The notes beneath the pieces were generated by a model. It worked only from the letters and a program-made list of their open reading frames with translations. It did no database searches and had not been told where the DNA came from. From assembly GCA_964532405.1 (NCBI GenBank), contig CAZHIC010000001.1, positions 1-64,000 on the forward strand: DNA of 64,000 nucleotides, in the 5' to 3' direction. The stretch's first letter is position 1. The number at the start of each line of letters is the position of its first letter. The position numbers and the translations under genes are program-made. Shown one piece after another: positions 17,440 through 25,790 of this stretch. This DNA comes from PALSA-1006 sp964532405. GTDB taxonomy: Bacteria; Pseudomonadota; Gammaproteobacteria; Burkholderiales; Gallionellaceae.

Positions 17440-17877
17440 TTACCCTGGAGCCAATACCGTAACCTGTGTCCGTCCGAGCAGCTTTTTGAAATCGGTATCG
17501 AATGTCACAAGGTGTTCGCCGAGTTGCATCACTGTAGCAGCAAGCCACGCATCGGGAATATCGTTCGCGGCCAGCTTCTTTGTGAGGCAGAGTTGACGCA
17601 TCATCGGCCACTCGACACCGAGCGCTGGCATCTCTACCCCCGGTATGGACAAAAGCGCATCAATAAAACCGACGGCCTCTTCCACTGGCGTGGGATGAAC
17701 AAATATCTTTGAATTCGTAACCAGTCGTAAACAACTGGCAATCACCATAGGCATGAGCTTTAGAGTCGCGCCATCGGCACAAGCCACAACGGCTTCATCA
17801 ATGCACGCATAAGCAATCTTGTGATGAGGATGATCGCTGCGCGACGCAGCGACCAGAATATTGACATCAGGCGTCAT
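17440..17877 (-). CDS. vapC: VapC-like PIN-domain toxin
   Basis: 145 residues from the ATG at 17877. PIN-domain features: an N-terminal MTPDVNILVAASRSDHP with the first acidic residue Asp4, a central conserved Asp in ANDIPDAWLAATV, and TFDTDFKKLL near the C-terminus. PIN proteins of this group are Mg-dependent ribonucleases that cut specific RNAs and are held off by the partner antitoxin. Its start overlaps the end of the upstream antitoxin by 11 bases (ATGACGCCTGA), the typical coupled arrangement. The antitoxin assignment next door supports the toxin call. Confidence 0.85.
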   Translation of the reverse strand: MTPDVNILVAASRSDHPHHKIAYACIDEAVVACADGATLKLMPMVIASCLRLVTNSKIFVHPTPVEEAVGFIDALLSIPGVEMPALGVEWPMMRQLCLTKKLAANDIPDAWLAATVMQLGEHLVTFDTDFKKLLGRTQVTVLAPG

Positions 17878-18112
17878 CGTCAGCCGCATCCAGCATGGCC
17901 TTGTTGCTGAGCGGATTAAGACCTGTGACTAATCCACCGCGTCCCTTGTGGACGGGAAGCTTGCGCTTACTGGCTTTTGGAGTTGCACGCGAAGAGCGCA
18001 GGCGGAGCTGTAGCCCCTCTTCGATCAGCCGCGTCAGCGTCGTTCGTTGTTGTGCGGCGATTGCTTTCGCAGTCGCCAGCAGTGAGTCGTTAATGTCGAG
18101 AGTGGTTTTCAT
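17867..18112 (-). CDS. vapB: VapB-like antitoxin
   Basis: 81 residues from ATG at 18112 (MKTTLDINDSLLATAKAIAAQQ), a ribbon-helix-helix-like N-terminus usual for DNA-binding antitoxins that repress their own operon, followed by RTTLTRLIEEGLQLRL and a basic tail. An upstream in-frame ATG at 18148 is possible but the family begins at MKTTLDI. Precedes and overlaps the PIN-domain toxin. The RHH fold is judged from the sequence pattern only. Confidence 0.85.
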   Translation of the reverse strand: MKTTLDINDSLLATAKAIAAQQRTTLTRLIEEGLQLRLRSSRATPKASKRKLPVHKGRGGLVTGLNPLSNKAMLDAADDDA

Positions 18113-18245
18113 GTTTTTGACGATACAGATTTCCGTATGGCGTGTCAATCTGCGGGCAGAGGGGAAGCATTAGGCGCATTACAGCTTGCGGGTAATGCGC
18201 CCTACACGGGTGAATAATATTCGCGGATTCGTGTTTGAAGATGGT

Positions 18246-18671
18246 TCAATCGTTTGATGGTGAGGATGAGTTTTTATGACACATGAATTCATAGAGCCAA
18301 ATACTGGTCGCTAGGGAGCCAAGGTGCCAAAACAAATTTATTGATTGGAATGGCACTACTTCGATGTGCTTAAACAGCCCCGCCACACCAAAGCAGGCAA
18401 GTGTTAGGGCGGCTATTACATATGGAAGGTCAGATTGAATATGAGCAGATATGTAACTCAGCAATAAATAAAGCAAAAGCAGTACTGCCGCCACGAAAAG
18501 TATGGTGAGAAATATTTTAGTAATAAAAACAAAGTCTGCAGGTAGATAGGCAGCGTTGTCGAGTATTTTGTCATGTATGTGAGATACGCCAAAATCGACA
18601 AAATATGCTAACCAGAAAAATGGAATGATGAGGAATCCACTATTCTTTTTGATAACTTCAAGACGCTCCAT
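18246..18671 (-). CDS. Small integral membrane protein, unknown
   Basis: 141 residues with about four hydrophobic segments (near residues 12-28, 48-72, 82-98 and 108-126) joined by short polar loops, e.g. SGFLIIPFFWLAYFVDFGVS and ILFVAAVLLLLYLLL. I do not recognise the family. The DNA here is visibly richer in A and T than the surrounding genes, which together with the toxin-antitoxin neighbours suggests an acquired stretch. It is followed on the same strand by the VapBC-like pair, 134 bases away. Confidence 0.6.
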   Translation of the reverse strand: MERLEVIKKNSGFLIIPFFWLAYFVDFGVSHIHDKILDNAAYLPADFVFITKIFLTILFVAAVLLLLYLLLSYISAHIQSDLPYVIAALTLACFGVAGLFKHIEVVPFQSINLFWHLGSLATSIWLYEFMCHKNSSSPSND

Positions 18672-18742
18672 GATTTATGCCTATTTTAGTGATGCTGAAA
18701 ATATTCGGCGTATTAGCCAGGATGGCTAATACGCCACACAAC

Positions 18743-19285
18743 TTATTTGCTAATTTTTGAACTATTGCGAGATTCGTACTCCATCACGCAGGCACTAAAA
18801 TTGCCGACCGTTATTTCTTTAGCATACAAATTTACCCCACCTTTATTTGTATATTTTTTGTAATCGCGCCCGTCCATTTCATCTTTTACGTACCACATGT
18901 TTTTATCAATGTTGTCGTTATCGCTGCAATGACCTTGGCCGGTAACTGTAGACAAATCGAATACATAACATGCCGAAGGTGTTTGAATGAAAGATTGAGT
19001 TTCTTTGATGGTGTCCCCCTCTTTTCCTGTCACCGTAGTGCCGGATACTTCAGCAAAGTTTTTGTCATTTAGACCTATGTGACTGCTAATGTTGAAACTC
19101 CAATTGCCTTTCAATTTGCCATGTTCCAAAATAAAGCTGTCGCATTTTGTGATGCCATGTTTGTGAAATAACTGTAATAAACTGTCGTCGTCTTTAGATG
19201 CAATGGCAATATTCGATCCTAAAAAAGCAATGGCGAATAAGGTAGCAAGACTGCAGCGAGCAAAAATATATTTTATGTGTGACAT
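18743..19285 (-). CDS. Exported protein, unknown
   Basis: 180 residues. The N-terminus (CSLATLFAIAFLGSNIAIA) looks like a signal peptide cleaved near residue 29, so the mature protein, about 150 residues with three Cys, would be periplasmic or outer-membrane associated. GGGG lies about 8 bases before the ATG. I do not recognise a domain. Base composition is AT-rich compared with the flanking housekeeping genes. 71 bases separate it from the downstream membrane-protein gene on the same strand, with which it may be co-transcribed. Confidence 0.6.
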   Translation of the reverse strand: MSHIKYIFARCSLATLFAIAFLGSNIAIASKDDDSLLQLFHKHGITKCDSFILEHGKLKGNWSFNISSHIGLNDKNFAEVSGTTVTGKEGDTIKETQSFIQTPSACYVFDLSTVTGQGHCSDNDNIDKNMWYVKDEMDGRDYKKYTNKGGVNLYAKEITVGNFSACVMEYESRNSSKISK

Positions 19286-19463
19286 AACAAGCCCCTTTGG
19301 TTAGTGAAAAATCGCACGGAGTGTAAGTCGAAGGGGGGGGGGGTATGTCAAGCGCAGCGGTGAGCCTGTGAGAGTTCGTGCGCGGTTTAATGAGCCGCAA
19401 TTAGTGCGTGGTTGCTGGCCGTATTCTGACAAAATGTTAACCCCCGTATTCAGGAGGCCCGTC

Positions 19464-19580
19464 GTGAAGCACGAAATAGCAAAAAGCCGTGGCGCAACAT
19501 TGCAGATCGAAGGCCGCTTCGAGAGCGTGGAGCGGGAATGTTTCGACGAAATCAGCTGCTTTTCAGAAAACGGCAGATAG
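19464..19580 (+). pseudogene. Truncated 5' copy of the downstream radical-SAM gene
   Basis: From a GTG with a strong CAGGAGG ribosome site, this frame encodes VKHEIAKSRGATLQIEGRFE..., almost identical to the N-terminus of the radical-SAM gene starting at 20229 (VKHEVTKGRGATLQIEGRFE...). The match ends about 26 codons in and the frame stops at 19580. The upstream bases (TCTGACAAAATG versus TCTGGCAAAATG, and TTCAGGA) also match, so the leader was duplicated too. The BrnTA-like pair lies between the two copies. Confidence 0.8.
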
Positions 19581-19595
19581 CCGAATATTCAAGCT

Positions 19596-19847
19596 TTATC
19601 GGACATTACCTTGCTGCTTTGCAGTAGGTTTCAAGGTCAGATTGGTTGTTTGTGCCGTAAATTGAAGCATGGCTCGCAAGGCGGCGTTCACCGCAGTCGC
19701 GTTGGGGAAGCTGGCCGCCACATCGCTATCCAGCACCACGACGTTGCTGCTCTCCATGTATTGCTTGTAGTGTTTTCCCCGTACGCCTTTTGCAAAATCG
19801 AAATCATATTCGGGGCGCATATCGTCCGGGTTGTTATTGTTGCTCAT
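19596..19847 (-). CDS. BrnA-like antitoxin
   Basis: About 83 residues from ATG at 19847 (MSNNNNPDDMRPEYDFDFAKGVRGKHYKQYMES...VVVLDSDVAASFPNATAVNAALRAMLQ), with AAGGA 7 bases upstream. The DFDFAKGVRGKHY segment and the C-terminal DSDVAASFP..VNAALRAML are characteristic of antitoxins partnered with BrnT, which bind DNA to autorepress the operon. Overlaps the end of the toxin gene by 14 bases. In-frame ATGs further upstream (19862, 19883) lie inside the toxin gene. Confidence 0.75.
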   Translation of the reverse strand: MSNNNNPDDMRPEYDFDFAKGVRGKHYKQYMESSNVVVLDSDVAASFPNATAVNAALRAMLQFTAQTTNLTLKPTAKQQGNVR

Positions 19848-20106
19848 AGCTGTTCCTTTCATGGGTAGTCGCCACTCGGGCACTGATGATTCGAAATATC
19901 ACGTCGTGCTCGGTATGGGAAACGACAAGCAATCTTTGTTCAGCCGAGGTGCCTACGGTTAGCCATCTTTCTTCCCCGTGAGAATGATCCGGGTCGGGAA
20001 AAGTTCCAGCAAGCGGGTCGCCGAAGACGGTCGATGCTTCGCGAAAAGAAACACCATGCTTGCTCTCGTTGGCGGTGGCCTTTTCGTCGTCCCATTCAAA
20101 TTTCAT
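19834..20106 (-). CDS. brnT: BrnT-like ribonuclease toxin
   Basis: 90 residues, the normal BrnT size, with the family pattern MKFEWDDEKATANESKHGVSFREASTVFGDPLA...GEERWLTVGTS..LLVVSHTE..IFRIISARVATTHERNSYE. BrnT is a small RelE-fold ribonuclease that slows translation and is neutralised by BrnA. Toxin precedes antitoxin, as usual for this family. The pair sits between a broken copy and the intact copy of the same radical-SAM gene. Confidence 0.9.
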   Translation of the reverse strand: MKFEWDDEKATANESKHGVSFREASTVFGDPLAGTFPDPDHSHGEERWLTVGTSAEQRLLVVSHTEHDVIFRIISARVATTHERNSYEQQ

Positions 20107-20228
20107 TCGATCATTCCTTGGCGATGTCTAGCTAACGCGCTTTTACTTTTCATTGCTGTGGTTAGCATAACAAAGTTGCCGCAAATAATCTGGCAAAATG
20201 ACTGTTACTGAATTTCAGGAATTTCACC

Positions 20229-21293
20229 GTGAAGCACGAAGTAACCAAAGGCCGTGGCGCAACTCTACAAATCGAAGGTCGCTTCGAGTCTGTGGCGCGC
20301 GAGCGCGTTGACGATGGCTGGGGTATGGCGGACGAAGAATTGCCGCCATTCAAAACCACGGTGACGATGGAGCGGGCGAAAAGCGTTTTGCAGAAGCAGG
20401 ATTCGCCCGATCTCGCTTTCGACTATTCGCTGAACGCTTATCGCGGTTGCGAACATGGTTGCATCTATTGCTACGCGCGGCCTTCGCACGGTTATCTGAA
20501 TCTTTCGCCGGGGCTGGATTTCGAGACGAAGCTGTTTGCCAAGCCGGAGGCGGCGAAGTTGTTGCGCGCGGAATTGGCAAAGCCTTCTTATCGCTGTGCG
20601 CCCATTGCGCTGGGCGTGAACACTGACTCTTACCAGCCCATCGAGCGCGAGTGGAAGATCACGCGGCAGATTTTGGAGGTGCTGGCGGAGTGCAAGCATC
20701 CGCTCTCCATCATTACCAAATCGGCATTAATCGAGCGCGACATTGATCTGCTTGCGCAGATGGCGCGGGATAATTTGGTGCAGGTGTTCATCACGGTCAC
20801 GACTTTGGACGCGGAAGTGGCGCGCAAGCTGGAGCCGCGCGCTTCCTCACCGCGCCGCAGGCTGCAAGCGATGCAGCACCTCAATGAAGCGGGTGTGCCG
20901 TGCGGGGTGCTGGTTGCGCCGGTGATTCCGTTTCTCACCGACTCCGAGCTGGAGAGCATCTTGCAAGCCGCGTATGAGCACGGCGCGCGTACGGCACATT
21001 ACAGCTTGCTGCGCTTGCCTTACGAGTTGAAAGATTTGTTCAAGGATTGGCTTGATGTTCATTACTCGCTGAAGGCGGAGCATGTGATGAGCCGCTTGCG
21101 CGAGATGCGCGGCGGCAAAGAGAACGATTCCGAATTCGGGTCGCGTTTTATCGGACAGGGTTTGTTCGCGCAGTTGTTGGCGCAGCGTTTTCAACTTGCG
21201 TGCGAACGGCTGGGTTTTAATAGTGAAACGATGGCATTGAATACGGCCAGTTTTAGCAAGCCGGCATGCGGTGGACAGCAATCGTTGTTTTAA
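20229..21293 (+). CDS. Radical SAM protein of the PA0069/SPL-like family
   Basis: 354 residues starting at GTG 20229. The radical-SAM cluster motif CEHGCIYCYARP (CxxxCxxC) follows LNAYRGC around residue 75, and the rest resembles spore-photoproduct-lyase-like proteins (LGVNTDSYQPIEREWKITRQILEVL, ITKSALIERDIDLL, SLRLPYELKDLF-type segments). Such enzymes bind [4Fe-4S] and SAM; the role of the PA0069 group is not settled, though DNA-repair chemistry has been proposed. GTG is chosen because the duplicated copy upstream starts at the same codon. Monocistronic by spacing. Confidence 0.85.
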   Translation: MKHEVTKGRGATLQIEGRFESVARERVDDGWGMADEELPPFKTTVTMERAKSVLQKQDSPDLAFDYSLNAYRGCEHGCIYCYARPSHGYLNLSPGLDFETKLFAKPEAAKLLRAELAKPSYRCAPIALGVNTDSYQPIEREWKITRQILEVLAECKHPLSIITKSALIERDIDLLAQMARDNLVQVFITVTTLDAEVARKLEPRASSPRRRLQAMQHLNEAGVPCGVLVAPVIPFLTDSELESILQAAYEHGARTAHYSLLRLPYELKDLFKDWLDVHYSLKAEHVMSRLREMRGGKENDSEFGSRFIGQGLFAQLLAQRFQLACERLGFNSETMALNTASFSKPACGGQQSLF

Positions 21294-21338
21294 CCCGATT
21301 TTGTGCGCTCGTACTGGTAAAAAATACTATAAAAACAA

Positions 21339-21367
21339 TTGACAGTGGCGGGTTGTTAAATTAGATT
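21339..21367 (+). promoter_or_regulatory. Candidate sigma-70 promoter of the msh operon
   Basis: TTGACA (21339-21344), 17 bases, then TAGATT (21362-21367). Transcription would start around 21374, only a few bases before the mshI ATG at 21378, where no clear Shine-Dalgarno is seen, so the mRNA could be nearly leaderless. Assigned by eye only. Confidence 0.5.
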
Positions 21368-21377
21368 CGCGACAATT

Positions 21378-22337
21378 ATGCAAATCCCGCAATTTTTAAA
21401 GATTTTTAAACGAGTCAACCGCGATGCGGGGTGGTTTTGTATCGCGATTGGCGGGCACGGTGTGCATTTCGTGCGTATGAAGCGTACGGGAACTCAAGTT
21501 CAAGTGGTGATGTGTGCGTTTTATTCGATGGAGAATGTGACGTCTGCGGTGCTGGAAAAAATCGTCAGGGAGCTGCGTCTCGGGGCGTTCCAGTTCACTA
21601 CTTTGCTGGCCCCCGATGAATATCAGATATTGATGGTGGATGCGCCGAACGTTCCTGCGGAGGAGCTGAAGACGGCGATTCGCTATCGCATTAAAGACTC
21701 GCTGAGTTACCGCTTGGATGATGCCACGGTGGATGTGTTGCAGATACCCGGCAGTAAAATCGCCGCGAATCGTCCGCAATCTTTGTATGCGGTTGCGGCT
21801 TCCAACGACACTATTCAAAAGTGTATCGGCTTGTTTGAAAAAGCCAAGATCAATCTTTCCGTGATCGATATTCCAGAAATGGCGCAACGCAACATCGCTG
21901 AGTTGTTCGAGACGCCGGGGCGCGGTTTGGCCATGCTCACATTCGACGCGCGCGGTGGTTTGCTGACCTTCACTTGCGACGGGGAGTTATATTTGTCGCG
22001 GCGTCTGGAGATCACTGCCAGACAATTGCAGGATGCGAACGAAAGCCTCCGGCAGCAATATTTCGACCGGGTGGAGTTGGAGGTGCAGCGTTCGCTGGAT
22101 TATTTTGATCGGCAATTCCATCAGATTTCGTTGAATCGCCTGCTGGTGTGCGCGCCGGAAGGGGTGGGGCTGGTGAGTCTGTTGGCGGAAAATTTGGGTT
22201 TGCCGGTCGAACTGCTCGATTTGGCGCAGGTGATGGATGTCAGTGCCGTTCCTGCGTTGTTGCTGGAAAACGAATTTTTGCTTGAGGCCTTGCCGGCCCT
22301 TGGTGCCGCGCTGCGCCAGGAAAAACGCGCGTTATGA
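21378..22337 (+). CDS. mshI: MSHA biogenesis protein MshI (PilM-like)
   Basis: 319 residues, no signal peptide. PilM-like actin-fold features are visible (WFCIAIGGHGVHFVRMKR, LLAPDEYQILMVDAPNVPAEELKTAIRYRIKD, IDIPEMAQRNIAELF, LAMLTFDARGGLLTF). In type IV pili PilM sits on the cytoplasmic side of the inner membrane and links the assembly ATPase to PilN; MshI does so for MSHA-type pili. First gene of a tightly packed mshI-mshN set; its stop overlaps the next start (ATGA). Confidence 0.85.
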   Translation: MQIPQFLKIFKRVNRDAGWFCIAIGGHGVHFVRMKRTGTQVQVVMCAFYSMENVTSAVLEKIVRELRLGAFQFTTLLAPDEYQILMVDAPNVPAEELKTAIRYRIKDSLSYRLDDATVDVLQIPGSKIAANRPQSLYAVAASNDTIQKCIGLFEKAKINLSVIDIPEMAQRNIAELFETPGRGLAMLTFDARGGLLTFTCDGELYLSRRLEITARQLQDANESLRQQYFDRVELEVQRSLDYFDRQFHQISLNRLLVCAPEGVGLVSLLAENLGLPVELLDLAQVMDVSAVPALLLENEFLLEALPALGAALRQEKRAL

Positions 22338-22963
22338 GCCAGCAGATCAATTTATTCAACCCGGTATTTCTGAAGCAGAAGAAATATTTTTCGGTGCTGG
22401 CGATGCTGCAAGTGTTGGGCTTGATCGTGCTCGGCTCGGGATTGATTTATGGCTATGCCGAACATCAGGTGAGCTTGCTGGCGAAGCAGTCGGAAGAGAC
22501 GAGTAAACGCTATGCCGCCGAGCAGCAAAGATTCGCCAGCTTCTCCCAAGATTTCTCGCCGCAAAAATCGACTCAGGTGCTGGAGGATGAGCTGAAGAGA
22601 TTTGAAGCCGAGGCTGCGGCTCAGAAAGCGATATTGGATACGTTGAAGACCGGGGTGATCGGCAACACTGAGGGCTATTCGGAGTATATGCGCGCGTTCG
22701 CGCGGCAAACGCTGAGCGGTTTGTGGTTGACCGGTTTTTCTATTGATGCGGACGGATCGCAAATGAGTTTGGACGGGGCCGCGCTCAACCCCGCTCTCGT
22801 GCCGACCTACATACAGCGTTTGAGCAAAGAAAAAGCGATGAAGGGCAAGACCTTCTCATACCTGCAGATGCGGCAGCCCAAGACGATGCCGGTCCAGCCA
22901 ACGGCAAAAAGTTATGTGGAATTCAGTATGCAGTCGGCCGAAGCGCGCGGGGAGGGAAAATGA
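22334..22963 (+). CDS. PilN-like MSHA assembly protein
   Basis: 209 residues with one N-terminal membrane segment (LAMLQVLGLIVLGSGLIYGYAE) preceded by MSQQINLFNPVF, the short cytoplasmic INLFNP-type motif by which PilN proteins dock to PilM. The rest is a coiled coil and a small periplasmic domain. Located exactly where mshI2/pilN-type genes occur. Overlaps both neighbours by four bases (ATGA), pointing to one translationally coupled operon. Confidence 0.85.
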   Translation: MSQQINLFNPVFLKQKKYFSVLAMLQVLGLIVLGSGLIYGYAEHQVSLLAKQSEETSKRYAAEQQRFASFSQDFSPQKSTQVLEDELKRFEAEAAAQKAILDTLKTGVIGNTEGYSEYMRAFARQTLSGLWLTGFSIDADGSQMSLDGAALNPALVPTYIQRLSKEKAMKGKTFSYLQMRQPKTMPVQPTAKSYVEFSMQSAEARGEGK

Positions 22964-23649
22964 TCAAGGCGCAGTGGGAGAAATTGGCCGCCAAGATCGA
23001 TGCGATGTCATTGCGCGAACGCGTGATGATATTCGCTGCGGCCGCATTTTTGCTGGTGTCTTTGGTCAACGCCCTGTCTCTCGACCCGCTGTTGGCGAAA
23101 CAAAAAAAACTGTCGGCGCAGGTGGTGCAGCAGCAGGAAAAGATGAAGGAGATCCAAGCGCAATTGGAATCTTTGGTGCAGGCCAAAAAAGCGGATGCCA
23201 GTTCGCCGTTGCGTGACCGCATCAAGCAGATACAGCAGCAGATCAAAGAGGGGGAGGTATTCCTCAAAAGCCGCCGTGATAAACTCGTGCCGCCCGAGAA
23301 GATGGGGGATTTGCTGGAGCAGGTGCTGGGCAAGAACGGGCGCGTGCAGCTGGTCGCTCTGGAAACATTGGCAGTGACGCCTTTGATCGAGGCATCGGCG
23401 ATAAAAGCCGAGGTCGGCGCCGTCTCGGGCAAGCAGGTTGGGCAGGATAGGCAGGTGTACAAGCATGGGGTCAAGATCACGGTGCGCGGCAGTTACGCGG
23501 ACTTGCTGCAATACCTGACGGCGCTGGAAAAATTGCCGACGCAGATGTTCTGGGGGTCGGCGAAAATGAGTGTGGTGCAATATCCGTCTGTGGAGTTGAC
23601 GCTCACCCTGTACACATTGAGTTTGGATACGATATGGCTGCAAGTCTGA
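22960..23649 (+). CDS. mshJ: MSHA biogenesis protein MshJ (PilO-like)
   Basis: 229 residues. A single membrane segment near residues 22-38 (VMIFAAAAFLLVSLVNALS) is followed by a long coiled coil (KQKKLSAQVVQQQEKMKEIQAQLESL) and a C-terminal ferredoxin-like domain (VKITVRGSYADLLQYLTALEKLP), the PilO/GspM-like plan. It would pair with the PilN-like protein in the inner-membrane platform. Its last 16 bases overlap the start of mshK. Confidence 0.85.
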   Translation: MIKAQWEKLAAKIDAMSLRERVMIFAAAAFLLVSLVNALSLDPLLAKQKKLSAQVVQQQEKMKEIQAQLESLVQAKKADASSPLRDRIKQIQQQIKEGEVFLKSRRDKLVPPEKMGDLLEQVLGKNGRVQLVALETLAVTPLIEASAIKAEVGAVSGKQVGQDRQVYKHGVKITVRGSYADLLQYLTALEKLPTQMFWGSAKMSVVQYPSVELTLTLYTLSLDTIWLQV

Positions 23650-24122
23650 AGCGATTCTTATTGGCGGGAGGGTTGCTGTGCGTGGGCTTGCCAGCGCATG
23701 CTATCGGGATCGAGCTGTTGTCCGATCCGACCCGTCCCGCTATCGGGATACCTTCAACGGCGGAAGCCGGAACGGGTGCGGGAAATGCGACGCAGCCTTC
23801 CATGAAAGAGGGTTTGCAGTCGGTCATCATTTCGCCGCAGCACCGCGCGGCGGTGATCAACGGGATAACGGTGGAGCTGGGCGGCAAAGTCGGCGATGCG
23901 ACGCTGGTCGAAGTACGCGAAAGCAGCGTGGTGTTGCAGGGCGCGCAGGGTAAGCGCGTGATGGAACTGTTTCCCGGAGTGCGCCTGAAGAAAGTGGAAA
24001 CGGCGCTGCCGAAGGAAGAAAAGCCGGTGGCGCTGAAAAAGAAAAAAGAAACTAAAAATATAAAAGCATCCGGGCCGGTAAGCCCGGAGCAGAGCAACAA
24101 GGATGAGAGGGAACGCAAATGA
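23634..24122 (+). CDS. mshK: MSHA biogenesis protein MshK (PilP-like)
   Basis: 162 residues. A signal-peptide-like N-terminus (FLLAGGLLCVGLPAHAIG) precedes DPTRPAIG, and a small beta domain (LQSVIISPQHRAAVINGITVELGGKVGDATLVEVRESSVVLQG) resembles PilP/GspC-type HR domains that contact the secretin. The C-terminus is Lys-rich (KKKKETK). It probably bridges the inner-membrane platform and the MshL secretin. Start overlaps mshJ; stop overlaps mshL (ATGA). Confidence 0.85.
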   Translation: MAASLKRFLLAGGLLCVGLPAHAIGIELLSDPTRPAIGIPSTAEAGTGAGNATQPSMKEGLQSVIISPQHRAAVINGITVELGGKVGDATLVEVRESSVVLQGAQGKRVMELFPGVRLKKVETALPKEEKPVALKKKKETKNIKASGPVSPEQSNKDERERK

Positions 24123-25777
24123 GGCAATTATTCGGAATAGCGTTACTGTTTTTCGTGGCGGCGTGCTCGTCGCCCAATATAAAAACGAAGACCGTCGTCA
24201 AAATCAACAACGAGATGGATGCGCTGGTCAACGAAAGCGTCACCCCCAGCAAGGCTGATGCGGTGGATAAGGCGCTGTTGCCCCCGCTGGCGATGATGAT
24301 GCCCAAGGTTGAAACCAGTCCGCTGGAGGCGCGCTTCGATCTGAACGTCAACAATACCCCGGCCAAGGAGGTGTTCGCCGCCATCGGTTCGGGCACGCGC
24401 TATAACATGCTGCCGCTTCCCGGCGTGGAAGGAAACATCACGCTGAATCTCAAAGACGTGACGGTGTTTGAAGCGCTGGACACGATACGCGCTTTATACG
24501 GCTACGAGTACAAAGTGGAAGGCAAGAGCGTCTACATTCAACCCGTGACGCTGCAAATCAAACTGTTCAAGATCGATTACCTGGCGGCGATGCGCGACAG
24601 CTCTTCTTCGCTCACTGTAAAAGCATCGGGGCAGAATAATCCGGTGGCCACGGGGGGGGGGGCAGGGACGACGACCGCACCCACTACAGCCCGTGGCGTC
24701 AACTCGAGTTCCATTTCGACCACGCAATCCGCAAGCGAATTCAACTTCTGGCAGAACCTGCAGGAATCTCTCGATTCCATCGTCAAGTCCAAAGACAAGA
24801 GTGTGGTGATCAACCGCATGTCGGGCGTTATCGTTATCCGCGCCATGCCGGAAGAGCTGCGCAACGTGGCGGAATTCCTGAAAGCTTCACAGCTGGCGGT
24901 CGAGCGTCAGGTGATCATCGAGGCGAAATTTGTCGAGGTGACGCTGAGCGACAGCTTTCAGTCCGGGGTGAATTGGGGTGTGTTCGGCACGGGAAACAAC
25001 GCCAATCACTCGCTTGGCGTGGTCTCGCAGGGAGGAAATATGCTGCCGAATACGGCGGCTGGATCAGCCCAATTGCTGGCCGACTCGGCCATCACGGCCA
25101 TCCCGGGATCCAATCTGGGGGGTGTTGCCACCGGGGCGTCGAGCTCGCTTTTCGGTATGGCGTTTCAGGCAAGCAACTTTTCCGCATTGCTGAATTTTCT
25201 AGAGACGCAAGGCAGCGTGCATGTGCTGTCCAGTCCGCGTATCGCGACGTTGAATAATCAAAAGGCGGTGCTGAAAGTGGGCACAGATGAGCCTTACGCC
25301 ACCGGCTATACACCGGGTACTTCAACAACAGTTGCCGGTGGTAGCAATACTCTGCCGACACCGATCTATACGCAAATTTTTTCTGGCATCGCATTGGATG
25401 TGACGCCGCGCATCAACGAGCAAGATGAGATCATCCTGCATGTGCATCCGTCCATCAGTCGGGTGACTTCCAAAGTGAAGGATGCGGGGGGCGGAACAAC
25501 TATTCAAATGGCATCCACCAACATCGAAGAAACGGACAGCGTGGTGCGTGCCAAAGGCGGCCAGATCGTGGTGATCGGCGGCTTGATGAGCCAGAGCACG
25601 GTGGAGTCGCAATCCGGCTTGCCCGGCTGGATCAAAACGATTTTCGGACAAACCGGCAAAGTGTCGGAAAAACGCGAGTTGGTCATTCTGCTCAAGCCGA
25701 CCGTGGTGGATAGCGACAAGGCTTGGTCGGACGACATCACGCGCAGCCGGGATCGCATGAACGGGATGTCGCGCTAA
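24119..25777 (+). CDS. mshL: MSHA secretin MshL
   Basis: 552 residues. The N-terminus has a lipobox (FFVAACSS), so it is probably a lipoprotein. N-domain (FDLNVNNTPAKEVFAAIGSG, NLKDVTVFEALDTIRALYGYEY), then a low-complexity Thr/Ser/Gly linker, then the secretin domain (QVIIEAKFVEVTLSDSFQSGVNWG, VHVLSSPRIATLNNQKAVLKVG, KGGQIVVIGGLM). It would form the outer-membrane pore for the pilus. The linker contains an eleven-G run (24652-24662), where a one-base slip would truncate the protein before its pore domain. Confidence 0.92.
   Translation: MRQLFGIALLFFVAACSSPNIKTKTVVKINNEMDALVNESVTPSKADAVDKALLPPLAMMMPKVETSPLEARFDLNVNNTPAKEVFAAIGSGTRYNMLPLPGVEGNITLNLKDVTVFEALDTIRALYGYEYKVEGKSVYIQPVTLQIKLFKIDYLAAMRDSSSSLTVKASGQNNPVATGGGAGTTTAPTTARGVNSSSISTTQSASEFNFWQNLQESLDSIVKSKDKSVVINRMSGVIVIRAMPEELRNVAEFLKASQLAVERQVIIEAKFVEVTLSDSFQSGVNWGVFGTGNNANHSLGVVSQGGNMLPNTAAGSAQLLADSAITAIPGSNLGGVATGASSSLFGMAFQASNFSALLNFLETQGSVHVLSSPRIATLNNQKAVLKVGTDEPYATGYTPGTSTTVAGGSNTLPTPIYTQIFSGIALDVTPRINEQDEIILHVHPSISRVTSKVKDAGGGTTIQMASTNIEETDSVVRAKGGQIVVIGGLMSQSTVESQSGLPGWIKTIFGQTGKVSEKRELVILLKPTVVDSDKAWSDDITRSRDRMNGMSR
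24652..24662 (+). repeat. G11 homopolymer in mshL
   Basis: Eleven consecutive G in the coding strand, read as part of ATGGGAGT in the linker between N-domain and secretin domain. Length variation by one base would switch the gene off. Confidence 0.8.
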
Positions 25778-25790
25778 TAGGAACTCATCA

